Below, piece by piece: positions 39,641 through 52,500 of a stretch of DNA of 64,000 nt. Under the pieces are notes generated by a model, which worked only from the letters and a program-made list of their open reading frames with translations, was not told the origin of the DNA and did no database searches. The stretch is taken from positions 3,935,734 to 3,999,733 of the forward strand of contig NC_035178.2 of the NCBI RefSeq assembly GCF_001659605.2. The letters run 5' to 3'. Every line of letters starts with the position of its first letter. Within the stretch, counting starts at the first letter, position 1. Position numbers and translations under genes: made by a program. The stretch comes from Manihot esculenta (lineage: Eukaryota > Streptophyta > Magnoliopsida > Malpighiales > Euphorbiaceae).

Positions 39641-41164
39641 ATTAATCTATTGAATAACCAATCTATAAAAAAAACAAAACTTCGATTACGAAATTTGCTT
39701 GCAATCAAAAAAATTTTTTAAAAATAAAAAATAATAATATGAAAAAAACAAAAATATAAAAAATATACAATCTATCCGAGTAAGGAAGTATAACTCACAC
39801 AACTCAACGAGTCAACAAACTAATTGAAGAGAGAGTAAGGAGAGAGAGTATAGAGGGTATGAGATTTATGACCTAGCATTCCACTAATCAATTTATGTTG
39901 TATCTCTGTTCGTGCACTATGTAATAATATGTTTTTATTTGGTTATCTATGATGCAAATGACGCCATATCAAAAAACAGCTCAATAAACTTCAATTAACT
40001 ATTAGTGATTTTTATAATATGATTTCTATTTTAAAAATTATTTTCATCTTTGAGTATTAGAGATTTGATATGATAATTTTATAAATTCAAGAACTTATTC
40101 ATTCATGTGGATTAAATTCTTAATTTTCTTTTGAACTGAATTAGAGATTTGGTCTATGTATTTAGTATTAGCATTTAATTAAACACAAAAACGAACTTAG
40201 GAAATTGGATAAATTTTTCATAATAATGGAATGTGTGTTCCCACCAAACTAATTAAATTTTAATATTTACAATTTAATTTGTAGAATTTATTAAATTTTA
40301 ATTCGTAGTTCTAATCTGTTAGTCCTTATGTATCTTTTATTGTGTTAGTGTGTCTTAAATTTTTAATTCAAATTGATCTGTTTTACCAAATTGAATATCA
40401 AGTCAATTTAACTTTAAAAATTGTTTTATTTAATTAAACTTCCATGTCAAGAATAAAGCCTAAATTGGCTTCCTTAAGAAACTTGTGAACACTGTCCATT
40501 TATCCACTTCTCAATGGTGGATACTTACAATGTAATTTATTGTTTTGTCTTTGAATTTAAATTATATTTTAGCATTATTATCTTCTAAAATTTATGAGGA
40601 AGTTTGATTTATATATATATATATATATACATATATAAACATGTTTCTGTAATATTTCCTAAGAATTAAGTTAATGTACTTATAACGCTAAGTGTGCTAA
40701 AGCATTTGACGAACACTTAATATAACAACTTTGGGGTCTGTCCCATAAGCTTGTAGGGTTAGGAAAGAGAGTGTTTTCATTGAGTTTTAAAATAACCTTT
40801 TAAATGTTAAATTTATTTTCATTTAATGTATTTAATTTTTTTTAACCGAAAAATGATGTGAAGAAAAGAGGAAGTCAAAAAGAAGTAAATCAAGTAGTGT
40901 GGAACAATTGCCTGTGGCATGTGCGATGACCCAACTTTTCAATGGCATCCAGCTACGTTCATAAATCTCCATGCAGATTAAAGAGCGACTCATAAACCGG
41001 TGCACATGATGCCCCGATTCGCGTCTTTCAACCCATTCCTTCAAATTATCTCTCAATATTTTCACTGACAAATTCGGATTTCGAACCAAAGAATATGACG
41101 GCTCATCTGAATGAATAAAATTATTTATTTCCTCTCAAAAGACAAAATTTTTTCATTAACCTAT

Positions 41165-41320
41165 ATTTATTTTAAAAATATTAAATTTTATTAAATACTA
41201 AAAAATATTTTAAAAAATTTATTAAAAATAAAATAAAATACAATAATCAATTTATATATTACTATGGTATAAAAAAATAATTTTAAAATAATTAAAAAAA
41301 TAGATAAAAATTATAGAATA
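41165..41320. repeat. AT-rich dispersed repeat, copy 3
   Basis: Same ordered words as at 8790-8900 and 9290-9450: AAAATAAAATAAAATACAAT, then AATTTATATATTACTAT, then TATAAAAAAATAATTTTAAA. Since it lies more than 30 kb from the other two, this is a dispersed family rather than a local duplication. Confidence 0.45.
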
Positions 41321-41961
41321 AAAAATATAAATAAAGGCTCAAGTAATTTTCAGTGTGTGGGTATTGAGAATCGAACCCTTGCCTCCTATAGGCTCCAGCA
41401 GACGGCGAGCTGGGATCAATGCAACGAAGAATGAAACGACGTCGTGTGAAGGAGAAAAGCATACTACCTGGCAGTTGGCGCTAAAGTGTTTAGCTTTAAT
41501 GTGTAAACATGCCCAGTGGCTCGCATTCCAGCACAGTTCGAATTCAGCATTAAAGTCTCTCATCCATTTCCCTATTGTTTCTGCTGCCCACTAAACAACA
41601 CCAATCCTAATTTACTCCTCTCCTGCATCTTCCAGCACCGCAAGACAATGATACCACATGCTTTCTTTCATGATTTCGCACATACCACCATAAATAACAG
41701 ATAATATCCTATGCATTCGTTCATAGACGTGCCCCCTTAAGTTTCTATATCTCCACGGATTTTCTGGTCTCCACTTAGTCTTGGGTGACGAAAGGCCGGC
41801 GGTTTCCATTTTTTCTCCTTCTCTCTTTCTTTTCGTCGAATATCTCATGGGTTAAGTTGTCTTGCTTGTAAGGGTTCTTACTTCTACAGCAAATACTCTC
41901 TTTTTTGGAGCAACTATTTTTTTCCATTTGGGTTGGGGTTGCGCGTGTTTGTTTTCACATT

Positions 41962-43908
41962 ATGAAGGTTTCTGGGCTCTGGGTTTCGTACTTAGTGGTT
42001 GGGACAGCTTTAATGTTCCTTAACTTCTCTTGCGCTACAACCACCTTGTCAATTTCTGGTGAGTAGTACTTCCTAACTGTTTTTTCACTTGTGGGTTTCT
42101 GTAAATTACCGTATATAAGGAGACACTCTATGTGTTTGTTTGCTTGTGTCGGCAAAAATCACGTTTCAGTGAGTCTTTTCACTTGTGAGAGCTCTTATTG
42201 TCTTCATTTGTTGTTCTGGTTGTTGGGTCTCGAATTGCATGCCTTTTTTGCTTGTAGTTTCAGCTGTTTGTATTTGCCTCTCATCATTTTTTAACCGACT
42301 TAGCATATTATTCTCTTACAGTTTTGCTTACTCATTTGGGTTTCATCATGTATCAGTAGAAATTGAATGAATTCTGAACAACAAATTTCATCATCGTTTG
42401 CTAGACATACTTGAAATTTAAATCATTACATATTCTATTTCTGTAAGTTCTGTATTTTATTTCGTCAATTAGAGGGAGTTTTGGGTCAATATTTCCTTTG
42501 TACAACTTGAACTGGCAGGTGGCAGCACTGATTTTTTCCTACCAGCTGCAATGATTATCTATTGCATTTGAATTAATTTCACAGTGATTGATCACTTTTT
42601 CTAGCACTATTTAAAGAATTAATCTTTTTTTTTTTTGGTGGGGTTGGGGAACAAGAGATGGAACTATGTGTATTATCTGATGTAAGTGTAAGGATCTGGG
42701 ACTTGCAACCAAAAGGTTGCAACTTTGAGGCTTCCATTCAACAGCAACGCTGTTTCTAGAGTTTTCTCTCAGGACCCTGCATTGCTGAAGTAGCAAGGAC
42801 ATTTTTGTTAATTATCTTTATCATCATTTATCAGAACATATAATGCTTCTGAAATTGGGACTTTGACACCTAACATAATGCATGGAAGGAACTCGTTGAC
42901 GAGCATTTTATGGATTAAATAACTAGTGAAAGAGAGATTATTTGTACTCTTGCAAAAATGTCCCTGGTCAGTGGCAGGCTTGAGAGTCTAGCGAAATGAT
43001 TCTTTTCATTGGTGATCTTTTCTGAATGCATTCTATCATCTCTCCTCTTCTCAGTGATGCATTATATGATGCTCTGATCTGGGGAGGGAGGAACCATCAT
43101 TCACTTGTTTGTTTTTGTCCTCATTCATTGGTCCCACCCTAGTTCATTCGTTGAATAACAGCGGTGAGTATTGACATGCTTTCCCAATTCATTTGGTTGA
43201 CTCATATGTTATATGGGGTCTGTTATAAACAATGTCAGTGAAGATGCAAAGCATATGATGTGATGGTAGACCAACATTACTTTGAATTGGCTAGCAAAAG
43301 ATGCTTATTTTCTCTTGGTAAAACTTTCCCTACTTAGATAAACTTGTCCATGGCAGAATAAACCAAAAACCCTTTAACAAATCATGTTTGTTATTAGTTC
43401 AGGGAAATTGGAATTAGATTTATTTATTTTCGATAAATATGCTGACACCATTTTATTCCAGATGTGGTCGTCACCGACAGAAGCAGTAGAGTGATAACGC
43501 CAGCAACAAACAGGAAGCTGAAGGTACATGCTCTATAACTATAACGACAAAAATACTCAAGAGCCTTTTGATTCAATCTGCAAAATTTCAGCAAGGCAAT
43601 GCATAATCTGTTTATAGGCCATAATGCAGATTCTTTTTTCTTGTTTTGTTTAATTGTTAATAAGTAGCAGACTAGTTAATTAAGATTGGGAATGCTGGGT
43701 CTTGCTTTTCTGGGAAATGCAGGAAATCGGTGATGCTGGCAACTTGAATCTAGATGATTACCATCCTATTGATCCTGTTCCAAGTTCAAAAGCTTCCATA
43801 AAACCAGGACCTATCGAGCATGGGACTCCTCTGAATCCATTTATTCCGAAGCGCCCTCCACCACCATCAAGTCCTGCTCCTCCCAACAAGGTCGGCAACT
43901 TTAACTAG
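41962..43908 (+). CDS. Small secreted protein with DDY and Pro-rich C-terminus, candidate peptide precursor (3 exons)
   Basis: Exons 41962-42058, 43462-43523 and 43723-43908 join in phase to give 114 residues. Residues 1-25 form a signal peptide (WVSYLVVGTALMFLNFSCA). A variable middle (TTTLSISDVVVTDRSSRVITPATNRKLKEIGDAGNLN) precedes a conserved-looking block from about 64: LDDYHPIDPVPSSKAS, then a GPIEHGTPLNPFIPK motif, then a proline-rich end (RPPPPSSPAPPNK). The DDY is a plausible tyrosine sulfation site, and the DY..P.DP.VP layout loosely recalls PSY-type peptides, but the fit is not good enough to name the family. No enzyme motif or GPI signal. It could also be a small wall-associated proline-rich protein. 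Function unknown. Confidence 0.75.
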
Positions 43909-46900
43909 CTTACAACCGTTGCATTACTCAAACTGGATGTATGCTAATAACACGAAGAATTTAGCTACTTAGTGTGAATCTGGTGCTTTTATCAGCTTGT
44001 TTTATTGTATAGTCTGCATTAGCCAGCTTAAGTTATCCATCCTCTGTATCGTTTGAATGTGTTTGTAATCAATGTTTAAAGTGAATGAATTTGCTATCCC
44101 TGAAAGAATATTAGCTTATGATTCTATGTATGAATAACTGTTTTCTTATGTGGGATTTTTGTGCTTACCCATAAAATGGTTTCCTTTCAATTTGAAATAT
44201 GAATTTTATTTACTATAAAAACAGAGATATATTAGTTGAAATTATATTGTTTACAGTCTTTTAAGCAGAATCTCTGACATTAATGGCCGAGGTTATTGTG
44301 ATGGGCAACGTTAACAACTCTCCATCTGCATCTAACTACTTTAATCATTGATTATGGAACTCTCGACTTTTTTTCATTGAAGTAATTAGATCTCCCATTT
44401 CTACCATTACACCTAACTTTTCTTCCCAACCGTGTAGTAATTCTGTGCTAGGTGCTAAGCTGTCAGTGGTTGAATCAGACGATAACCGGTGGTTTAGTTT
44501 TGCTTTAATTTTGATTTGATTTTAATTTATTAAATCCAACTGTTGCAATATTTTAACTTTATTTTTGGTAATTTCAATTTTTCTTGATATCAAAATTTTT
44601 TTTGATCTCAGTCTATTTTAATTCACTTTTAAATGTTTTTTGAATGATAATTGTAATTGATTATTATGCAATATCAGATTCAAATTGAAGGTTTGGTGTT
44701 ACACGGCCTGGCCTGCTTCCTTTCTCTTGGTGCTGAAGGCCAACAAATTAAACCACACGCCCCATTTATTATTTTACTAATATCTAATTTTCCATTCTTT
44801 ATCCTACTAATCTAAAATATTTTAGATTATTTATAGTGTAATTTTTATCTAAACCGATTCTATATAAATTTAATTTATCGTTTCATTATTATTTTACGTT
44901 ATACAAGATAAAATTTTCTTTATATTTATACTTTAGATCTTTTAAGGCTGGCTACTGAATTTTATGCAATGTAGTTTAATGCTGACTGAATTATATTTAT
45001 AACTATGGGTGTTGCTTGCAAATGTGACCTAATATATAATGAGAAAGAGGATAATAAGATATACAGCAAAGAGCAGGAAACGAGCCTAGAACATGGAGGA
45101 GATACTAATAATCATGGGGCCACTGAAAGAGACCTACCCATGAATTGAGTGCCAAGGATCAATACTTGCTTATCTTAAGGATATATGTTGGATGACCAAA
45201 ATTAACCTAAACTATACAATATATGCAAGAAAGTGGAACAATCCTTTCACTAACCTCATTGATCATACACCCAAATATTGAAATGTCATCTCTTCTTCTT
45301 CAAGCTAATTTTATTACCTACCCATTTCCTTTTCTGTATCATCAATCAACATCTCACCTAGACCTAGCTAGTGAACTAATTCATCCACCACACCCTTCCC
45401 TCTATCTTTTCTTTCATCTTTGAAAAAAAAAATCTCATAATATCATACATTCAAAAGGTAAAATGGAATGGCAGAGATCTTTTATATTAAACCAGTGGTT
45501 TTGAATTCAAACTCTCTTTTAAAATATGGGAGAGGTTACCTTACTCTTTAATAGGTTTATTTGAAGTGATTATGAATGAATCAAATTAGTGGATTTCATA
45601 TAATGATTGATTTATGATGAAAAGTTTTTCATTAACTTTCATTTAACACCTTATTCTTCATTAAATGAATCCTAATTTGTTGATTTTCTCATTGAATTAA
45701 ATCACTATATTCTCAACTAATGACTTTCGGATATCAGTTAATCAATGATGGAAATAAAAAATTGCTAGGAATTCTTTAGGAGAATCGCTAAAGGGAACTC
45801 AACTATCTTTTTGAGTCTCTACTGTCACACTCTTCCTTTTCTTCTTTTTGGGTTTGCTATGGTGGAAAGAAAGAAAGAAGTATCATTCTAATTAAAGGAA
45901 TGGGACCAAGCATAAGCAAGAGAGAAAAAGGAGAAGATTTTTATCCTAACTTTCAACATGGGCTACCGTACTTAAGATTAGCAACATTAGTTAATAAGGT
46001 TTAGTTTACTTTAAAACCAATTATAAGATAAAGTATTGCACAAGTCATGACGCTTTCTAACTCCTAGCAATCATCATTTCCTAATAAAGCTATGATTTAA
46101 ACTCAAGCTCTTGTTTATTAAGTTATTAACGAATTAACCTTTGAATAGATATGATCAGAGACAGATGTCAGCTACTGGACCCACACTGTCTTGCTCTTCT
46201 TCTCCTTTTCAATTTTGTTTAATCATTTCATGTTCGATGCACTCTCTTTTGCTTGGTTGGCCATTGTTGCACTTGAAATTCTGTTCATCATGTTTTTGTT
46301 TACTGTTTATAAGGTTGATGCTTAGTAGAAGTGATTAGATTTTGTAACTAATTAATTAATAATTATTCTTTTTATTAGTTCTAACTAATTACTATGATGA
46401 GTTGATCTGATTTTAACTATCGTATAAACCCACCACATCAAGAAGATCCTACTGTTTCCTATTGAGATCAAAATTAATAATTTAAAATATTTTTTTGAAA
46501 AAAAACAGTGATAAAAGAATATCTGAATGATTCAATCTAGGAATCATGGCAGGGATCAAAGAGAGTCCAAACTCCCCAGTCACCAACACACTGGTTGGGG
46601 ATTGTATCATAAAAGTTATGACCTTATTATTTATGCATGTCTGGGGGATTTGCAGTGCTGGCAGTGGCAGTGCCACTAACAAAAATAAACAACAGAAACA
46701 AACAGTATGGGACGGAGCATCCTAGAAAATCTTATCTTGTATTTAGCCCTTTTGATTATCGTAAATAAAAAGCTTGACATGTTGAGAAGTGGTGGCTTAA
46801 TTAATCAAATCTTTACTTCATTCTCCTTTATCCGCGTTAAGGTATATGAACATTCAACCAATTGAGTGTGCAAAAGAACATTAATCGGGTGCAAAACTTT

Positions 46901-49103
46901 TAGTCATTGCCAATTTAAACAGTGTGCTTAGCAATCAAGTAATCAAGTTGAGCAAGTGGAGGAAGCTTTAGCTAGCCCTAGCTGCTTAGTTTACTTCTTT
47001 TTCATCTTCTCATGCTTTTGAGGGAATTGGGTAACACGTAATTAACCACTTACTCATAAATATTTCTAAAAATGATTGCCTCACATGAGTAGTGTTCATA
47101 AAGCAATATTTCTTCATCATCATGCCTCATCATTATGTATAAATAGAATTATTTTCATAATCTCTTGTATTACAAAATTAGATTTTTAATTATTAGACAA
47201 TTTATTTAGTGACAATTTGTATTTGGTCATTGATAAAATAAAAGAAACTAATGCTTCCAATTAGTGTAGATAGTAAAGAGAAATCTTTTTTGAATTGAGT
47301 GCTAAGGAAGGAATGAATTCATTTGTATAGTGGTCCTTTAGTGCATCGATTTTTCAGGCATTCATATGTTATTATCCAACATATGTAGACCTCACACTTG
47401 TTCATTCAACAATTCATGCATTTTCTTTGACCAAACTCAATCAATCTCCTTATTAATTAAAAAAAAAAATCATTCACATTATATTACCTATTAAATATAT
47501 TTTCACACTGAACTCTCCTTTTTTTTTTTTTAAATTTTAGTTTCAGAATAGAGAGATTAAAATTTCCAAATGCTATAAAACTTATGATTAGCATCTTGCT
47601 GGCATCATAATCAAAGCAATTAATAATTCCAACCCCACACCACTCCTCTCAAAAGACTTGATCTGCCCATTTGGTTGGGTTGTGACTAATTAATTGAACA
47701 TGGTAGTGAATGAATATATAGGATGTTACATAACCTGAGGGGTGGTTATAGTATGGCTGTATGACATGAGAGCCATGGTTACACAAGTTTAATAGGGTTG
47801 GTGTGTATGAGATGAGAAGTTAAGACTAAGGTCAGCCAAGTTTAATAAGGTTGGTGTGTAAATCTAGTCTGCCATAAAGGATTTTTTTTTTTTTTTTTAT
47901 TACATGCTATATACGCTCAATCAATAAGATGTTATTAATTAAATTTAAATATAAGATTTATTATGATTTTAGGTAATATTTTATCTATTTAATTGGGTGT
48001 ATACAATTGGTTGAAATATAAATTACTGCACCAAATTATAGGTTTTTCAATTATTACCAAATTGAAAATTTCAGTGATAGGTGAAAAGTTATTATGACAA
48101 TGGTAAATAATAAAATATTATTTTATCCACGTAATGTGGAGGATCTTACTAATTATGTCTTAAAAACTGCTGAAAGGGCAACCTTTTGGTAATTAAAATG
48201 TGTCATGATAGTGAAAGCTTATTGTTGAATATGCCATTAATCTTTGATTGTATTCATTGATTTCAAAAGAAGATTCATTTTGAAAGGACATCTCAAAAAA
48301 CCAAAAACAATAGTTCTTTGCTCGAATTTACGTACCGTTATGATTAAATCTTTACGTAAACACATGATTTTTGCAAACTTGAAATATTTGTTGAATTACT
48401 TAAATTTCTAAATGTTTTGACATGATATATTTATTATGAAATGCCTTCAAAACAATTATTTGGAAGAATTATGGTTGGGGGTGGGAAAGGGTTGGTTGGT
48501 TTTTGACGTCATGGGAATGTAAAAAACTTGGTATTAACTTATTAAGAGAGTTTGAGTCCTTTTCAACACTAGAAGACTAAGGGTTCGTTAAGCTTTTGAT
48601 TATTGATGACGCAAATGATTTGCTTAGTTTAATTTTAATTAGTTGGTGATTACATTAGTCATTCTCATTAAATCATATCATATAATTATCCTATGTCTTG
48701 CAAGACAATCTTTTCTTTTTCCCACAGTATGCTTTAAACTCATCGTTTTAACTTTCAGTTGTTATTATTATTATTTTTTGGTGTAGTTAAATCAATTAAA
48801 GCTATGTAGTTATTTTAGATTGAGAAATTATTTTACAATTTCCGATGGAGAAAAAAATGTGGTAACAAAAAGCAAAACGGCAGCGCATACATTTTTGGAA
48901 AAAGAAAATTCAAATGCAATGTCGTTCGAATAACGTCTCCTCGAAGGTTCTCTGAACTCAAGCTTCCAATTCCATTCTCCCTTTCACTTTCAAATCCACA
49001 TACTCTTTTCCACGTGTAAAAATATTATAGCTCTATTCATATTTCCAAAACTACCCTCACATTGAAGCACGTCACCCTCCCCTGCACGCGAGTCTCCTAC
49101 TCT

Positions 49104-49340
49104 CCTATATAACCCGCGAGTCATTCTTCCAAAGTCGTCAATGCTGTGTTTATTAATTTTTTTTTATCAAATTTGGAATTTTTTTTTCAAAAAAAAAAAT
49201 AAAAACAAACAAGAAGGCCTAGTATGACAGTTATGCTCCCATATCTCGCCTAATCAGCGCCCCACAGTCCATGCTTACCCTCTCTCGCCGATAATCGGTA
49301 ACGGTCACTTTTCCGGTCTATTTCTATTCTGTATAAAGAG
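49104..49340 (+). promoter_or_regulatory. QWRF promoter: two TATA candidates
   Basis: TATATAA in CTCCTATATAACCC at about 49104-49114 and TATAAAG in CTGTATAAAGAG at about 49332-49338. The second gives a 5' UTR of about 200 bases, the first about 430. A long CT-rich stretch (about 49357-49450) follows both. Confidence 0.5.
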
Positions 49341-49473
49341 TTCATTAGGACGTTGCTTCTTCTCCTTGCAAAATCTATTTGATCCCTTACTGCTCTATCT
49401 CTCCCTCTGTGCAACTCCCTCTATTTTCTTTTTCTTTTTCTTTTTTTTTTTAAATTATACTTAAGGAGGGTTT

Positions 49474-49559
49474 ATGGTGATAAAGAGGCATAAGGTGAAT
49501 GTTAGGGTTTTGGGATAGTTGCCTTCAAGAATGATATGTTAAGTGATTTTGAATTTTGA
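49474..49559 (+). promoter_or_regulatory. Cluster of three upstream ORFs in the QWRF leader
   Basis: uORF1 49474-49518 codes MVIKRHKVNVRVLG; uORF2 49531-49542 codes MIC; uORF3 49536-49559 codes MLSDFEF and overlaps uORF2 in another frame. The last stops 8 bases before the main ATG at 49568. If the leader starts upstream of 49474, scanning ribosomes meet all three first, which should lower translation of the main frame. Confidence 0.55.
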
Positions 49560-49567
49560 TTTCAATA

Positions 49568-52500
49568 ATGGTGGCTGCGGTTTCCACTACAATAAACCCC
49601 AAAGCGACACCGGCTGCGGCAGCAGCCACGCACAACCACAATCTGATGAGGCCTCCTCTGTTACCATCGGACCCTGACAATGCTCTTGCTCCTCGTCGCC
49701 CCAAATCCCGCGAAGTTACTTCTCGATACATGTCTTCTTCTTCTTCCACTGCGAAGCGGTCCTCGTCGCCGTCGATTTCGCGGCCCACGGGTATGATGAC
49801 CCCGATGCCCTCTGCCCATTCCACAATCAAAAGGTCGCACTCTGTCGAGCGGAGGAGGCCTACCACACCGCGCTTTTTAGATTTGAGGATTGGAAATGGT
49901 ATCGGAGCGGAGGTGTCGAATGCGCAGAAGATGTTGATTACTTCTACGAGAAGTTTGTCAGTCTCGTTTCAGGGGGAGTCGTTCTCGCTTCAAGTGAGTA
50001 AAGCAAAACCGGCTCCGTCGCCGATTAGCTCAAGGAAAGGTACGCCAGAGAGGAGAAAAGCTACTCCAACGCCCGCGAGAGGAGCGGATCAGGTAGAGAA
50101 TTCGAGGCCACTGGAGCAGCAGAGGTGGCCAGGGAGATTGCGGCAACCGAATTCCCTGACTAGGAGTGTGGATTGCACTGATGATAGGAAGAGATTAACT
50201 GGATCTGGAATTAATACAAATGTTGTCAGGGCATTGCAGATTTCCATGGTGGATAATAGGTCCTCAGTTGAGAGCAGATTGAACTCTGATTCCAGCAATA
50301 TCGATTCAGAGAAGCCCATTGACGGAAACGGACCAGATGGACAGAGTGATCCTCCTGTAGCTTCTGATACTGAGAGTGTGTCATCCGGTAGTACTTCTGA
50401 GGGTATTAGTAATATTGGTGGTGGTCGACAACCACAACGTGGACAGCGTGGGATAATGGTGCCTGCAAGGTTCTGGCAAGAGACTAACAATAAACTCCGG
50501 CGCCAGCCAGAGCCTGCCTCCCCAGTCTCCAGGACTGTCGGACTAAAAGGGTCTGCACCGACTAAATTTATCACACCCAAGAGGCGTATTGATAGCCCAG
50601 TAACTTCACCAAAAGGCGTTGTAAATAGTAGGGGACAGTTGTCTCCTATTCGAGGTGGAGCATTACGGCCTGCTTCCCCCAGTAAACTTGGTCCTCTGTC
50701 ACCAGTGAGGGGAGTGAGCCCTTCAAGGATGAGGAATGCTGCGGGAGCTTTGGTCAGTAGCAATTTAAGCAATGTGAATGACACGCCTTCAATTTTGAGC
50801 TTTGCGGCTGATATTCGGAGAAGCAAGTGTGGAGAGCATCGGATTGTTGAGGTGCATCTGTTGAGGATTTTATATAATCGGTTGTTGCAATGGCGTTTTG
50901 TGAATGCCAGAGCTGATACTGCCTTGTCAGCCCAGAGGTTGAATGCGGAGGTATGGCTATTGCTTGCTGGATTTAAAACTCACTGTTGTCTGCAAATTCA
51001 TATTTTCTCCTTTCTTTGCTGACCTATGCTAGTTGATACTTACATAATTTTTTATATGATTTTCTGTCATTTTTAACTTTGTTTATATTATGGTAAGTAG
51101 TAATCCTTGAAATATCGTCTTGCTTCTTTTTTACCACATTCAGCTTTCCTTTTCTTTCATTGACTTAAATAGTGAGTTGAAATTGCCAGTTTTTCATCTC
51201 TATTACGAACTGTGCCATCTTGCAGAAGGACTGATAGTTTTTTCTTTTGTTTTTGATGGAGAGTGGCCGGTGCAAAATGAAGTGATATTATTTGCATAAT
51301 TGACCTTGTATGCTTTTTGAGGAAGAATGGATGAGACTGCATCACAGTTGTTAAAGGTGCAAAGGGGCATTAGAGGCTAGGTGCATGTGCATGCCTGAAT
51401 AGGGTGATGGGCAAAAAATAAAATTTAATAATAATAGATGTAGCTCTATTTAACAAACTTTGTAAAATTACCAATATAAATAAGTATAAAAGGTATAAAA
51501 TATAGACTTTATCATGAGTATCTTTTTCTAAACCTTGTTAGGAAATAAAATAAACACAAAATTTGGATATTTTAAAACACCTTAGATTTTTTTATCTTCA
51601 CAAATGAATACACATAGCCCTACTAATGTCAAAAAAAGCTGAAAAAAAATTGTAGATGACCTAAAAATAGACCTAAATAACAATTAATATTACTTTATAA
51701 ATATAAGTAAAAATTCAAGGCTGGATTACCTAAATAGCATGTTAGTGTCTCCATTGGAAAAAAAAAAAACAGAATAAAGAACCTGCCTGACATTACTAAT
51801 GGTATTTAGAAAAGGACAAAAATTTATAAACATAGAAACGGAGGAGCTCAAAAACTAGTTAACGTGAGAAAGATAACAAGAGGATATTGAATGAATTACT
51901 AGAAGGCACTCTCGTAGAATGCATTTCTTATGGTATTTTGATGGTAAAGTGCAAGTAACAGCAGGAACATAAAATGATGATGGGCAGGTTTACTTATATG
52001 TGGTCGATCAAAATTAAATTCTAGCTAGCCTGTAGATGGGATGAGATTAACAAGAAAGATGGCGTGGCTGCTTAAGATAGGGTGGAAGTGGATTTGTTTC
52101 CCTTTTCTCAAGAAAGATATTATGCTTCTTTGACAATTATATCTTTTAACACATCACATGAGGGACCATGAGGTGTCATTGATCACATCATAAACTTATG
52201 TTGTGGTTGAGCTTGTTGCATTTTATTTTTAAAAAAATGCAGAAGGCAATACATTAAATAAAGTGTTGAGTGGAGGTCTAACCTTGTCACTGTTAAAAGT
52301 GTGTCCAAGACTACGAGGATGTTGAGTCTCTTGGCTGTGACTGTGTGAAGTTTGACTCTGTATATACCCCCCTCCCACCCACAACTGATTTCTACCTGTT
52401 TCCAAGTACAACCAAATTAAAATTGCATGTGGTCAGAGTTTCAAGTGATGTAGAATGAAGAAAGAGTGAAACTTGTAGCTGGAAGAATTGGGGGGAGGCG

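Larger units (their letters stand above)
36857..41961. other. Spacer with hAT element and repeats
   Basis: Contains the 3' region of S29 copy 2 (to about 37440), the hAT element (37532-38854), a possible LINE 3' fragment on the minus strand (38925-39390), a local direct repeat (39479-39640), an (AT)n microsatellite at 40610-40629, and the third copy of the AT-rich dispersed repeat (41165-41320). From about 41350 it becomes the promoter region of the secreted-protein gene. No other gene is supported. Confidence 0.55.
43909..49567. other. Long AT-rich spacer before the QWRF gene
   Basis: About 5.7 kb with no supported gene. Open frames here (for example 45223-45423, 46141-46338) are short and match nothing. 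A 23-bp word, AAGTTTAATAGGGTTGGTGT and its near copy, occurs at about 47786 and 47838. The right end from about 48950 is the QWRF promoter and 5' UTR. Confidence 0.55.

Noticed and set aside
41350..41420. tRNA-like word GAATCGAACCCTTGCCTCC
   Set aside because: It resembles a reversed T-arm, but no acceptor or anticodon arm can be folded around it. Probably chance or old SINE debris.
50089..50826. 245-codon open frame antisense to the QWRF gene
   Set aside because: Opposite the Ser/Pro/Arg-rich exon 1, whose composition keeps the other strand open. No domain or start context supports it.
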